DNA of 64,000 nt from Allium sativum. Taxonomy: Eukaryota; Streptophyta; Magnoliopsida; Asparagales; Amaryllidaceae. The DNA is taken from the NCBI GenBank assembly GCA_030737875.1, contig CM060912.1, positions 876,641,199 to 876,705,198 of the forward strand. Reading direction: 5' to 3'. Each line of letters begins with the position of its first letter. Position 1 is the first letter of the stretch. The notes below the pieces were generated by a model. It was not told where the DNA came from, did not search any database, and saw only the letters and a program-made list of their open reading frames with translations. Below, piece by piece: positions 36,340 to 48,650 of this stretch. A program made the translations under genes and the position numbers.

Positions 36340-39300
36340 CGTTTGTGACAACCCCATTCCCGATAAGACGGTGCAAAGGGTAATCTTTGGAATATAACTC
36401 ATAAACAGATAATAACAGAACAGAAATAAATAAATATTCCAGATAAGGTACAATAGAATACACTGGATAAATATAATCATCAGAGTAACACAGTATATAG
36501 GATCATACTTAGAACAAATACAGTTCAGCTATACATAAATGTCTACTGCGGAAAGGAAAACATAATATGTATAACAGGAGCCAAACAGCATAAAAAGAGA
36601 TAAATGATAGAATCCATCTTCAGCTCCAGCTATCCAGAAAGATCCTGCTAAAACCTGAATACAAGGCTGCCCGTGTAGAAATAGGGGGCACCCGAGTTTG
36701 CAAGTGAAACAAACTACAAGTCAGTCATGGGACTGGTATGAGAAATTTACTTAACACATTTTCAAATATGGCTAATCACAGGACCACGCCACTTTCGCGG
36801 AACGGGTTTACTCCATTGGATTGCCAGTGCTTTAAAACAAATAATCATTTTTAAACATCGCAATGTTTTTTATAAAAATGAAGCCATTATAAGACTCAGT
36901 TCCCATCACATAATGCAACACAAACCAGAGGATAGAGTTTTACCTTATAATGACCAAAATATGCTTGATACGAGCAAAACAAATCATTTGATATTATTGC
37001 TAGTGTATATATGTTTCAAAAACAATTTCAATCATAACTATCAATCATAGGCGGCATTAATGCCCCATACCACTATGTCGCCATATATAGGTATACAATC
37101 AAAACCGCACGATGCCGTATTTGGAAATTGGATTTCCATCATGAACCAAGGCAAAAGATAGTCCTAACCGAATTCGAAACTCTCTAGCCCGAGCCTTAGG
37201 CAAGTACTCAGTCAAGCCTTAGGAGCCACAGGGCCGGTCCACCGATGTGGATTAAAATGCCTGAACACTGCGTTTCCCCGCCCTTTGGGGCGTAAATGAG
37301 CCCAAAGACTCCATTGGTCCCGGATCGACCGATATATCCGAGGCGCCTCGCAACAGCAACAACCACACAGGTGAAAAGTATATAAATGTCAGGGCTGGTA
37401 AGTCACTGACACCACCCTAGCTAGAAAGATACGCATGTCCTCCCTGGATCCTTCTCCCGTTTCTGGTCCATCCCGGGGTGTGAGGCTCGCGAATTCACGT
37501 TATACAAAAAGCTATGCCACACAGGCTGTGCTTTGATCATCAACCACAAGACTTTGCTTTTCAACAGAAGCCTTGATCATCTATCACTTAGGCGTGCCAC
37601 ACAGGCAATCAACCCTGTGCGATTGATTTCTATCGATATATAACCTATGGGCTCGTACGTCTCAGAGAAGGGCGTTAAGCAAGAGAATAAATTCTCTGCC
37701 GCCAAACAGATATATATTTAATAGAGATCAATCATCACAGAACAAAATCCAATGTCAGACACACAATCCATTTACACGTTCGTTCTGGGTCTAAACGAAA
37801 CCGGAGGCACTCAATACCTCGCATATCCGTACAATCAATAAGTACGTCCGGGTGGCTACTACTTCAACCCCGTCAAGGTAGCTACTCCTATCATGAGCAT
37901 CAGTAGCACCCCTCCATTCGACGTGAAGATCATCGGTCTTACACCGTCTTCATATCTTCGACTTTCAATCGTCGATCAATTGTTTGAAATGAGAATTAAC
38001 TCGGCCTTTTCAAATAATTCACGTATATTTAGAATTTCAAATCAATTCATTTCAATGGTTAAATTATTCGATATCACTAATTCTGTTCTTTAATGTAATT
38101 TTCACACCAAACACATTCAACCATCAAATATCAAATAAATCGAGCAAATTCAGTTTATTTCAATTCCGTATCTTTTATAATATTTTATCACGATTTATCG
38201 CTATTTTTATTTATTTAAAAATAGCCAATTCATTCAAACAACGCTTCAGGCCATAACGCGGCCGTGGCGCTGTTTTTCTCCAGATTTGATTTACACATAT
38301 CAGAAAATTTAACCGTTGGATCTTCACAAAATTTATATCATTAGAAAGATCTTTTCAAAACGAATCCAACGGTTTAAGTTTTGGGAAAATCCGATGGTCG
38401 GATCTCCCACACTAATCGTTTGAAGTTACGATTTCAAAATACGAACTACAGCGTCGTTATTCGATTTAATTTAATTATATTTTTATATATATATATATAA
38501 ATATAATCGCTTCTGGCGCTGTTTTTCTTCAGATTTGAATTAAACATTCCAGACAATCCAACCGTTGGATCTTTACAAAGTTGGTGCCGTTGGAAAGGTA
38601 TTTCCAAGGCGAACCCGACGGTTGTGGTTTCGGGAAAATCCGATGGTCGGATCTCCCGCACTAATCGTTTGAAATCATGATTTCAAAATACGAACTACAG
38701 CGCCGTTATTCACTATATTTTAATTATATTTATATAATATATATAAATATAATTCTTCCTTTCTTTTCAAAACGATTTCCACTTTATACATTTGATAAAA
38801 ATGACATTTTTATCCAACAGACAATTATTTCAACACTTCGCTATTTTTAACAATTCATGTATATAGTAAAAAAAATGTGATTTTTATTGTAAAATAATTT
38901 ATTTCAAAACACGACTATTTTATATAGTTCATATAGATGATAAAAATATGATTTTTATTATAAAACAATTTATTTCAAAACACGACTATTTTATATAGTT
39001 TATATAGATGATAAAAATATGATTTTTATTATAAAACAATTTATTTCAAAACACAACTATTTTATATAGTTCATATAGATGATAAAAATATGATTTTTAT
39101 TATAAAACAATTTATTTCAAAACATGAATGTCGTTCATCACATGAATTTCTATTCAATACAGGAATATAGTTTCAACACATGAATATTATTGAAAATTTC
39201 GGCAGCATAACGGTAGGGTAGTTAAAACCGGGGCCGTTCCTAGTACGGCTCCTCGCTCTACCTTAAAGCCTCGCAGCTTTTGACAATGGGGATTCATGCA

Positions 39301-39472
39301 TCTAGTTCGCACGCAGGCGGCATGTTTTATTTCCATTTCCACAATCTATTTCAATTTTGTTTCAATCACCAATGGGTATTTTCAACCACAACCAATCAAT
39401 TTCAACCACAAACAATTATAATAAATCATTCACAATCAACCAATTTTCACACCAATCACAAACAATAAATAT

Positions 39473-39491
39473 CGTCCATGGTATGTGGACG
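39473..39491 (-). other. Conserved 19-nt hairpin in E 5' LTR
   Basis: CGTCCATGGTATGTGGACG: the stem is unchanged and the loop has one substitution relative to 28717-28735. Confidence 0.7.
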
Positions 39492-39497
39492 AGGGGA

Positions 39498-39502
<5 letters not shown>

Positions 39503-39570
<68 letters not shown>
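39503..39570. repeat. (TA)n microsatellite, ~68 bp
   Basis: Uninterrupted TA dinucleotides. The equivalent stretch in the 3' LTR (28752-28771) is about 20 bp, so the tract expanded here, next to the insertion. Confidence 0.95.
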
Positions 39571-39573
<3 letters not shown>

Positions 39574-39583
39574 GAGCGTAACG

Positions 39584-39652
39584 GCACGCGCTTCGCGCGT
39601 GTGCAGGCACGAGCTTCGCGCGTGCTCAAGGCATGCGTTTTGCACGTGGAAC
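39584..39652 (-). other. Tandem palindromes at the Helitron-like 3' end
   Basis: Three successive GC-rich inverted repeats: CACGCGC/GCGCGTG with loop TTC, GCACGAGC/GCGCGTGC with loop TTC, and a weaker GCATGCG...TGCACGTG. A single such hairpin near the 3' end is typical of Helitrons; three in a row is less usual. Confidence 0.65.
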
Positions 39653-39659
39653 GCTGAAC

Positions 39660-42600
39660 CTCAAATATAGTGTGCTATTACGTATAGGGTTTTGTAATCG
39701 TCGTGAATTTATCGTACCATAAGGTTAGGACCATAGAACACAGCATGATAATTAAGCTCACCATCATACAAAACATGAGAATCATAAAAATAGAAATACG
39801 CAAGATTCACGGAAAGCAAATGCAAACAAAGTGGGTGTATTTTTAATACGCAGACTGGCTAACCATAATTACTGCATTTCTGAGTCGCAACAGGTAAGAA
39901 AGAGATGCATGATTCTTCAAACATTGTTGCAGCAAACCACATTTAGGTAATCATATGCGAGGTAACTTTGTGCATGCACTGCTAACAGTTACAATTATCG
40001 AACGAACACAACAAAGTGAACTGTTCATCAAACATCAAATGAGTAAATTAAGAAACATAGTACATAAGATTATGAACTTTGAAAGTTCTTTTGGTGTGAG
40101 GGTGCGCCAAAACGTTGCTACATTCATTGATCTCCAACTATTTCCCAAAGCCTGTACCCTTGGGTTATCAGTTTGTTACTTTGTTCTGACTTGTATTCCC
40201 TCACTCTATCAAACCCATCATAGTTGCTCCTAGTATGACATAAAAACAAATGAGTTTATCCAAAGTCTTCTTTTTAGTTGCTATATTTTTTTTCGTAGAT
40301 TGCATGTCATAATAGTACACAGAAATCCTATGATGCAGAAACCAATTCATGAAACGTAATTTTGCCCAATATTTTATTACTGCCGTGAGTGCATGTTAGA
40401 TTTCACTAATTATTGTAAATTTGAATGATAGAGTTAATACCCAAGCTTTGTAAGTCAGCCATGATAATGATGTCGTGACTTCCATTTTTTGTTCTTACTA
40501 AACATGTGAAAACTTCCATTCCTCTGCATCTAAGTTGTATTTATGAATAGATACATTACCAATGTGAATACGGATAAATGTTATATTTCATTTTGATGTA
40601 TTGCGACCTAAATTATACAAATAAGAAAACATAAGTTAAAAAATATATAGAACCACATCATCATAAGATGAAATAATGTTGTGTAGGCTAGTAATTGAGA
40701 TATGAATTGAAAGTTCTTGTTGAATAAAGTAAAAGGTGAAAGAAATGAAGGTTGTGAATTAATATAGTCAGGTTACAAAACTTGTTAACACGTGCAAAAG
40801 TAGGAAAAAAGAAGTAAAGAGAACACACTTACATATCCCTTGAACTGTTGTATAATTGGCATCACAGCATCAGCAGTAGTCATTGTCACAAAGTTGAACC
40901 ATGTTTCCCGTTTGTATCTCATAAATTAGCTGTAGCAGTGCAGATTTGAACTTGAGAAGATAAAAGAAGCAGCTGAACAACACTGATAATAGAAACTGGT
41001 ATGACAAAAGAAAACAAAGGGAAGTTAAAGTGGCCAAATAGCAAAATTAATTCATACTCACTCCATAATATCCGAGAATTGAAAACATGGGGACGGAATA
41101 AAGTGAGCACAAACATGATAAGTCGAACAACTGCCTTGGTGCCTTGCTTATGATGTAGACAGGCCAATGGTGTTGCCATCCAAGTCCAGCAGAAGAAAAT
41201 TGTGGAAGATAACTGTGTAATCTTATATATACGCAAACAAATAATATGGGGGAACGTACCAAAATGATTTGTTCATACCGACGATGGATGTAAAAAAATT
41301 ATTGAAAATGGCTTTCCTTTGGACTTGGTTAGACTTCATCAGCATTGGCCTTTTTATGAAAAAAAAAAACCAACAGAGTTAAAGCCTGAAATCACATCAA
41401 TGGTTCAAGTACAACGTTATACAATAAGTGGTTATGTTATTCAAGTGAATTGCGAATATAATTCTGATCTATGTAAACAAATGAAGGTATAGGAATGACA
41501 TGGATGTCCAACTTAAAATTTTGAAGGACCTAAATATAATCTTCTTCATCTTGCTTATCTTCCTACTCCATTTCAGTCAACAACCAATTCACATTCCACA
41601 ACCACCGTGTCCCTCCGCCATATCCAATTTTGACCAACTTCTCAACAACCGCCCATTTACTTTTTGAGAATAAAAATAAACATGGTGCTTCTAGCACATT
41701 CTTGAGTAGAGAGCACTGGCCATGAGTTGAAGGATACACAAATGAACAGGCAATCTGGAGCATGTCCAAAATAAATTTATTTGTACTTTTTATATACGTT
41801 TTGATCTTACGAAATACGTTCTTTTCGGTATTTTTATATGGTTTTGGTTGACTCTCGATGATGCTTACTTCTTTAGCAATATGGCTAAAGAGAGATTGGC
41901 AGAAACCTCAAAAAGGAAGACTTGATGACATGACAAATACAAATATGTTATGTAGGTGGGTTGAACTAAATACCTAAAATGATAAATGTTAGTCATGAGA
42001 GCATGAAGAATATTTTGATTATGAATTTTCTAGAAAATCCTAAGATTTAAATTTAGATTACTCGCCTTTGTGCAATTTGAAATTATCCGTCGATTAATGC
42101 TCCATCACCTTCTCCTGTTTTGAATGGGACATTTCTATTTTACATAATTTCATCTATGAATACGAAAGTAAAAAAAAATTGTGATAATGGGTCAAAAAAT
42201 GCGATAACCAAAGAAGAGGAAACATTGATTAGTGGTGTAATGTACAATTATAGTTTTACATCAAAGTGCATCAATCATACACAGTGTAGTAAGTTGCATA
42301 TGGAAAAGTGCTTCTTGATAGTAAAACCAATATTCTTTTTTATCAAATCTAAAAGGAAAATCATCATTTACATCATGAGAAATGACCGCTAAGTGGCATA
42401 TCTTACACAGAAAGCATCTATAAAAAGTAAAGGATTATTGCAACTATGTAAATAAGGTTATATGATTAACGAAAGTATAGATAGTTGAACCCGGGTGCAA
42501 GTGTGAATGTTATGCAAGAGGGATGCACTAAAGCAATGTATAGTAAGGTTTCCAATGAAAAGAAGATCATGGTAAACCTGTATATTCCGCGCGAGCTTAA

Positions 42601-45600
42601 TTCACGAGATATAGAACAATACAACATTTTAAAGCTTAACCTTAATGGTTGATAGTTTGCAACAGATAACTGTATATCATTCAAAAGAAAAACATTTTGA
42701 AGCATGTTAAAACTTTTTTTTTTTTGACTGTTTGATGTAAGTTAACCGTATGTTTTTTGACTGGTAGTTTGCAATTAAAAGTACAGCATTTTAAAGCTAG
42801 CTTGCTCAGTGCCATAGACCGTTAGTAAAGGTATCCCTGTTAAACTTGTGTTTTTGACTGTGAAGTTAATGCAATATTCATGCGTAAGAGTTTAAAACGT
42901 GTGTTTCCACTTCCAATATGCTACCTACAACATCCTTGCTTGGTTGATATATGAAATCAAATAGGTAAATGAATCATATTATGTTGAAAAACAATGCAAG
43001 CTTGAGATAATGAGTAAGAATTTTCTAAGTGACTATAAATATTATCAAATAAATGGTTTTTTTTTTCAATTTAGGATAAGCGTTCAATCATATGTTGATC
43101 ATTCTACAACAGCAAAATTTGAACTCGCATAGTAATAGTCTACACTCGGTTTGAAATCTAGAGTTCCTGGGTTAATTTAGCCATTTGGGATGAATAGAAA
43201 TCAATATTGATCTCTTTGGTAATCATATTTGAAGTAAGAAGTAATGAATACAAATCAAAAAATTTTCAAAAAATCTGCACAAATTTTGTAGTAAATGAGC
43301 ATTAAAGTTTTAGGAAAATACACGGTTAACACCTAAAATAAAGCTACTTCTAAACATAAAATATCAAAAAATTGCTGTATAGCAGACATAAGAGACACTA
43401 TATTTTGAGTGTTTAACTGGTGAGAAAAGGTAACGTTTCCTTCAAATTTATGCTAATTAGCAAATATATAAACTTGAGTGGACGAAATTAATCGTCAAGT
43501 ATATATTTAAATGAGCGTGTATGTGCATGCATGGACTTCAAAATATATTTTGTGAAGGTGAAAGGAATTTGAGAAGGCTCTTTTCCCTTGCATCTCTCTC
43601 AATTGAATCAGCATGTAAAGTCCAAGTGCCTAATTATGAAATACGGCTTTCTCTTTCGTCAATTAGGAAAAAATATGTTTCCTTGGAGTCGTAGTATAAA
43701 TTCATCAGTCACCTTTAGGCATTAAAAATACAGTAATTGCTTAAAAAAATTAAATGGTTACAACTAAATTTTTTGGTATAAATAATATTGTAGAAATGAA
43801 AATATAGTTGATTTGGTGCAATATAAAATGTGGAAAATGTTTATTAAACTTAGCGTGCAATTTTACAATAGAGAAAACAAAATCTTTGATGTTGCCATGA
43901 ATAGTTAGTATAAAAAGTAGAGCTTTTTCTGAAGCTTCTATTTGGATTGAGATATGAGAAGATTTAAGAGAATTGAGAATAAAAAAGGTTGAGAATATGG
44001 TATAATGAACAGAAATTATTTAAGAAATAAGTAAAAAAAAATGATTTTAGAGATGCATTTTATCAGAACATGGCTTTTAGCCTTCAATTATTCTTTTTGT
44101 TGACATAATCTAGACAAAAAGGCTTCCAGTTCAATAAAGTCAGCAACTGCATTTTAGTCAATTACATAAATTGAAGATTTTAGTTTTGCAAAATCTAAGG
44201 TATACCTCATCCAAAAACTGATCATCATATTTACCCGATCATTATGTAGATAGCTCATTGCAAAACCCATAGTTTTACTACCATGCCAAAAAGCGAAACC
44301 ATAAAATATAAATAGAAAAAAAACCATATAATGAAGAATCCCTTAAAGCTATTAAAATTCAAATCAAACTCACATTACCAGTCCGGGAGAGTGTGAACAG
44401 CTAAATAGAATGAACGAAAGAAACCAATCCTTAATATTTTCTTCATTAAGTACGCCCTTCACACAAAGCCACATTTCCATTCCATGCTTCCTGCATTTCT
44501 ACTTTCAGTCAAATACGCATTGAGAGTGGCAGTACTTTTTCAAAATAACATAAGACTGGATTCTAATAGATGTTTTCGTTCTCTTTCTTTGGAATGCATA
44601 AAGCACAAACCAACGACTAATTGATATATGTTCACAAAACCACAACTGATTAGTGCAGGGTCATTTTTTCTATGTTTCACCACCATATTTTTGGCACTAA
44701 TTGAGGGGTTTGTAATATTCAGATAGGAACATCTATGCTCTATTGTAGCATCATGAATCTCAATCAGCAGTTATCATAATAATGTATAATATACACATCT
44801 TACATAGCATAAAATTTGCATTCCTGGTTTCAAAGAAAATATATCATAATCACATTTCACGAATGTTCCCGATTTGTCGTGAAAATAACATATATTTACC
44901 ATGTCAACAAACTGTTCATGCGCTTTCCATGGTAATTCCTGAACACTTGCAATGTAATGTTATTACTGTTGATGATGCCTAAATTTATCAAATAATGCAC
45001 CTGCAGCTTCATATTACTTTTTTTTGAAACATAAGGATAACAATGATGTAGTACTAATATCAAAACCCCACTGATCCCAGAATTAAGAGTTCAGCAATAA
45101 AAGTGAAGAACATAAAATATGACATACAAATTTAGTTAATCAACTTGATCAATTTGAAAGTGAAGTACTATCAACCTTTCTACGAAAAGAAGATAAAAAT
45201 ACCTTTAAATATGCATTAATTGCAGCAACGAAGAATACAACCACAAAACTATTCTAGAGGAAGGTGGAACATGCTGCAGATTGGAAAGGCGGCATCCATC
45301 AATGAATCAAAAGCGGAATCCTATTTTCTATGAATTTACCTGAAAAAGTCAAGGTCTTTAATATCATCTTTCATGTTCCACTACCGGATATCATTTATGT
45401 CTTCTACTACAGGACGTAAACTAACAGCAAAAAAATAAAATCGTATTTTGTGCAAACCACGACCTTTATGAAGAAATTTATAAAGTGTATTAAATTAACC
45501 AAATTTATAGATTCAATTTCAAACAAACAAAAAACACCGAAATTCATAATCATTTGAGGCAGATGCAACGATTAAGTATTTGAAATCAAATACAGAACAA

Positions 45601-46740
45601 CAAATCAAATTGAAATTTAAAAAGGTCATACCTAATCGCCTCCTCTTTATATTCATGGCTGGATAATTAGAAGAAAAGTAGCTCAGATGCAACTATAGAC
45701 GTTGGTGCAATGAAATTGGTTGTGTATTTCATGTAACATCCACTTCGCATAATGCTCACTTTTTTCCTGTTAAAGATGAGCGATGGGATCATTAACCCTG
45801 AAAAAGGGAATAGAAAGAAATAATAAAGCAGTGAAAGTGAGGAAAATGAGGAGACGTTCACGTCTTCTTTTGCTGTGCTGAAACAGGAAGATGAGGAGAT
45901 GAGAATTTCTTCAAGAACATACTAATCTAATTCACCAACCGAGTTATGTATAAAACATTAAAAAAGAACACAGATGAGAAAAAAAATCATAATCATGCTA
46001 AAAGAGGTTTGCAGACTATACACTAAGATGGAATTGTTAATATTTTCTGATATGGACAAAAGTAGGCAAAAAATATCTTGTTAAAAGATACTTCCTACTT
46101 GAACATAAAATGAAATTATCTAGATTATCTAAATGGAAACAGGCAGTAAATATTATGCTAAAGATGTCTTCCATCTATACTTAAAATTCGATATGAAATT
46201 ATCCGTATTCTACATGTTAAATGGGAACCAAGAATGAATTTTCACTACATATAAACTAATGGAATTTTTTAGCATTCTCCGATAATCCAACAGAAGTTGC
46301 AATAATAAATATAAACCATCGAATGCTCTCACCTTTAATGAGGTTATCTTGACGAAGAATTAGTTGTTTATACCTCTGTATGTGGATGGGCTACAGATTT
46401 GACAAAATATACCACAATTGTTTATTGAATGGATTAATTTATAATAATTAAAATTAGTTTTTTACACTACTATCTAAAATGAAGAGGCTGAGTAAGAATA
46501 ACATATGGTTTACTTCGAAATAGTGGCTATTAGATATATCAAAACAACATAAATTATTATACCCAATCAATACATGTTAGCTGGAAATACTCAGTCACAC
46601 ATATGCTCACGACCTAAAATGGTCCAAAACTCTCATTTACATGATTGTGCAGCAATCATTTACGTCACTATGCATTGTCTATATAAGCCGATCACATCAT
46701 GTATAGATGCAGCATACAATATTAAGAAGAGAGAAAGACT
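39660..46740. other. Helitron-like interior, no confident gene
   Basis: AT-rich sequence with scattered short minus-strand open segments. Examples are 41080-41214 (GLGWQHHWPVYIISKAPRQ in one frame), 40859-40919 (RYKRETWFNFVTMTTADAV) and 45667-45861. Some are bordered by AG and GT and could be exons of a captured gene, but I recognise no domain and cannot join them reliably. Confidence 0.35.
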
Positions 46741-46743
46741 TAC

Positions 46744-46951
46744 GATCAATATATCCTTCGCTTTTTCTGTAGTTTTTTCGATGAAGGCCCTCGCATTTTC
46801 CACGTTCTGTACGACTATTTCTCTCAATTTTGTTGCTCTTTCTTTGGAAATCACATCCTTCTTGTTGTGCTTCATTTCCGTAGACATGTTACATGTTCTC
46901 ATCTTTTCGTACCATTTCATCTGCCTTCTCTTTTGTTTCATATTCAATTTC
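46744..46951 (-). pseudogene. Exon-like fragment with coiled-coil composition in the Helitron-like insertion
   Basis: In minus sense, bounded by an acceptor-like TTAACTATTAG at 46952 and a donor GTAAGT at 46743-46738. The second half reads VISKERATKLREIVVQNVEN and then ARAFIEKTTEKAKD, charged and probably helical. Continuing in phase from the preceding exon-like segment, the first half reads EIEYETKEKADEMVRKDENM and then meets a stop, while a neighbouring frame stays open. A frameshift may therefore divide the fragment. The protein family is not recognised; it may be a captured host gene piece. Confidence 0.4.
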
Positions 46952-47027
46952 CTAATAGTTAAATACATCAATGTCACAACGTAAAAGAAAATGCACGACA
47001 TGATATAAATTAATTTATAATACTTAC

Positions 47028-47204
47028 CCAGAACATGATATACATCAATGTAAGCGTTGCATGAACCATTGGAGCAAAGCTAGTAACCATCCTCATGCTA
47101 ACTCCATGATTAGTTAAATTTATTGCCTCAAAGCTAGCTTCCATTTCTGTGCATAATAAAGTGGCGTTGACAGCTTTCTTTTGAAGTCTTCGCTCATGTG
47201 AGAA
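47028..47204 (-). pseudogene. Exon-like fragment, downstream copy of a duplicated pair
   Basis: Exactly 59 open codons in minus sense between CATATTCAG (acceptor-like) and GTAAGT (donor-like): FSHERRLQKKAVNATLLCTE followed by MEASFEAINLTNHGVSMRMV and a hydrophobic end LTLMYIMFW that could be a membrane segment. The family is not recognised. It lies in a ~308-bp tandem duplication whose other copy is 47337-47513, and precedes the fragment at 46744-46951 in minus sense. Confidence 0.45.
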
Positions 47205-47336
47205 CTGAATATGGAAACAAATATGGTACAGTAGCAAATATGGAATTCATATTCAATTTCCTAATAATTAGATACATCAATGTCACAATGTAAAAGAAAA
47301 TGCATGACATGATATAAATTAATTTCTAATACTTAC

Positions 47337-47513
47337 CCAGAACATGATATACATCAATGTAAGCATTGCATGAACCATTGGAGCAAAGCTACTAACCATC
47401 CCCATGCTAACTCCATGATTAGTTAAATTTAGTGCCTCAAAGCTAGCTTCCATTTCTGTGCATAATAGAGTGGCATTGACGGCTTTCTTTTGAAATCTTC
47501 GCTCATGTGAGAA
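47337..47513 (-). pseudogene. Exon-like fragment, upstream copy of the duplicated pair
   Basis: Same 177-nt length, splice-like borders and protein as 47028-47204, with a handful of changes, for example LNLTNHGVSMGMVSSFAPMV. Both copies stay open and both borders are kept, so the duplication is recent or was under constraint. Confidence 0.45.
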
Positions 47514-47957
47514 CTGAATATGGAAACAAATATGGTACAGTAGCAAATATTGAAGCAAATATAGAATTATTGTAGGAAATATCTAAGCATATAAAATATA
47601 GAAAAAAGTAAGCTAGGTATGTCCAAAGGCAGCTGGTAAGTTAGCTTGTTTAATTATAACATCATTGTTTATAGCTTGCAGAATACAAATGACTGAAAAG
47701 TAACTGTCAAATTAGGAATCAAAGTGCTGATCTAACGGGTTTGAAAAGAAGAGCCATTCTATGAATAGACAGAGTGAGTAATATTCGATGGTGAAGAAAA
47801 ATTTTAGTACTGTTTATCAATTGCTCTATATAACCTTACTGCAAGGGTAGTGCGCTCAGAAATTGTAATAGCACCGTATGATTTCGAGACGAAGAACAAC
47901 AGAACATAAAAATCATACATTTATACACCGTTGAATCACCTTCCTAGTCTTTGGGTA

Positions 47958-48354
47958 GTTACCAATTGTAAAAAAAAAAAAAAAATCTCCGTCCTTTCCT
48001 TCGTCTGTTTAACCTGAAGCACAAATTACAGAAAAGACAATGAAGCATGTACCAAATGAAGTGTAGAAAAACAAATTGGTCGAACGGTTACTTAAGTAGA
48101 GAACGGAAGTAACCTAATTTTCAGTGGTGGAAGGAGGACAGTGCAACTGTTCGCAGATGACGTAGTTTATGGTACCTGGTGCTTCAAATTGGAAAAGTTA
48201 CCAATTGTAAAAAAAAAAAATCTCCGTCCTTTCCTTCGTCTGTATAACCTGAAGCACAAATTACAGAAAAGACAATGAAGCATATACCAAACGAAGTGTA
48301 GAAAAACAAATTGGTCAAACGGTTGCTTAATCAGAGAACGGAAGAAACCTAATT
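47958..48354 (-). repeat. Duplicated ~160-bp leader-like segment near the Helitron-like 5' end
   Basis: Copies at 47958-48119 and 48197-48354 share TTACCAATTGTAAAAAAAA, TCTCCGTCCTTTCCTTCGTC and GAAAAACAAATTGGTC. In minus sense each ends with a poly-T after CAGACGAAGGAAAGGACGG. This could be a duplicated first exon or leader of the captured gene. The open frames across it are not convincing. Confidence 0.6.
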
Positions 48355-48650
48355 GTCGGTGTTGGGGTTCCAAGCGACCGCCTTTTTGTTTGTTTATTCG
48401 TTGTTGGGGTTCCAAGCGAAGGAATTTGGGAAAGGAGGAGATGGATGAGCAGTTTAAAATTTTGTTGTCTGCTTCGTGGGTGAGGGAATGAGGGCGGGAT
48501 GGGTAGACGTGTCAACGAAAGGAAGGAAAATGGGGTATAAATGACCGAAGGTACCCTTACCTGATAATACAAAGACGTGCAGTGAAAAAGGACATTTATG
48601 ACAGTTAGAAAAAGGCTTCATTTGGGCAAGTATTTGCATTATATATAAGA

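Larger units (their letters stand above)
36344..39570 (-). repeat. Element E 5' LTR, 3'-side segment
   Basis: Collinear with 25657 to about 28765 of the other LTR: starts TGTGACAACCCC on the plus strand, has the ~240-bp module pair (38265-38690), four ~71-bp units (about 38840-39120) and the hairpin at 39473-39491 with one loop change. The 113-codon antisense frame seen at 27064 has a TAA here at about 37840. The segment ends in an expanded (TA)n tract where the Helitron-like insertion starts. Confidence 0.9.
46940..47556 (-). repeat. ~308-bp tandem duplication including intron and exon-like sequence
   Basis: Units about 46940-47247 and 47248-47556, each running from ATATTCAATTTCCTAATA through ACTTACCCAGAACATGATA to GGTACAGTAGCAAATAT. 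Confidence 0.8.
39571..48650 (-). mobile_element. Helitron-like insertion (~9.1 kb) in E's 5' LTR
   Basis: Absent from the other LTR of E. Minus-strand 5' end reads TCTTATATATAATGCAAATA, with the TC preceded by A in a TA tract. The opposite end has GC-rich palindromes such as CACGCGC-TTC-GCGCGTG (39585-39601), as in Helitron 3' hairpins. No target duplication or inverted terminal repeats are visible, and insertion is between A and T; all fit a Helitron. The expected terminal CTRR is not seen, perhaps hidden by TA-tract change. No Rep/helicase sequence was found, so it would be non-autonomous. Inside are AT-rich sequence and exon-like fragments on the minus strand. Confidence 0.65.

Noticed and set aside
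39503..39570. TA tract as a possible Mariner target duplication
   Set aside because: A simple microsatellite also present, shorter, in the empty LTR; the insertion lacks inverted terminal repeats.
41563..41769. 68-codon minus-strand frame in the Helitron-like insertion
   Set aside because: Could be an exon of a captured gene but has no clear splice borders or recognised family.
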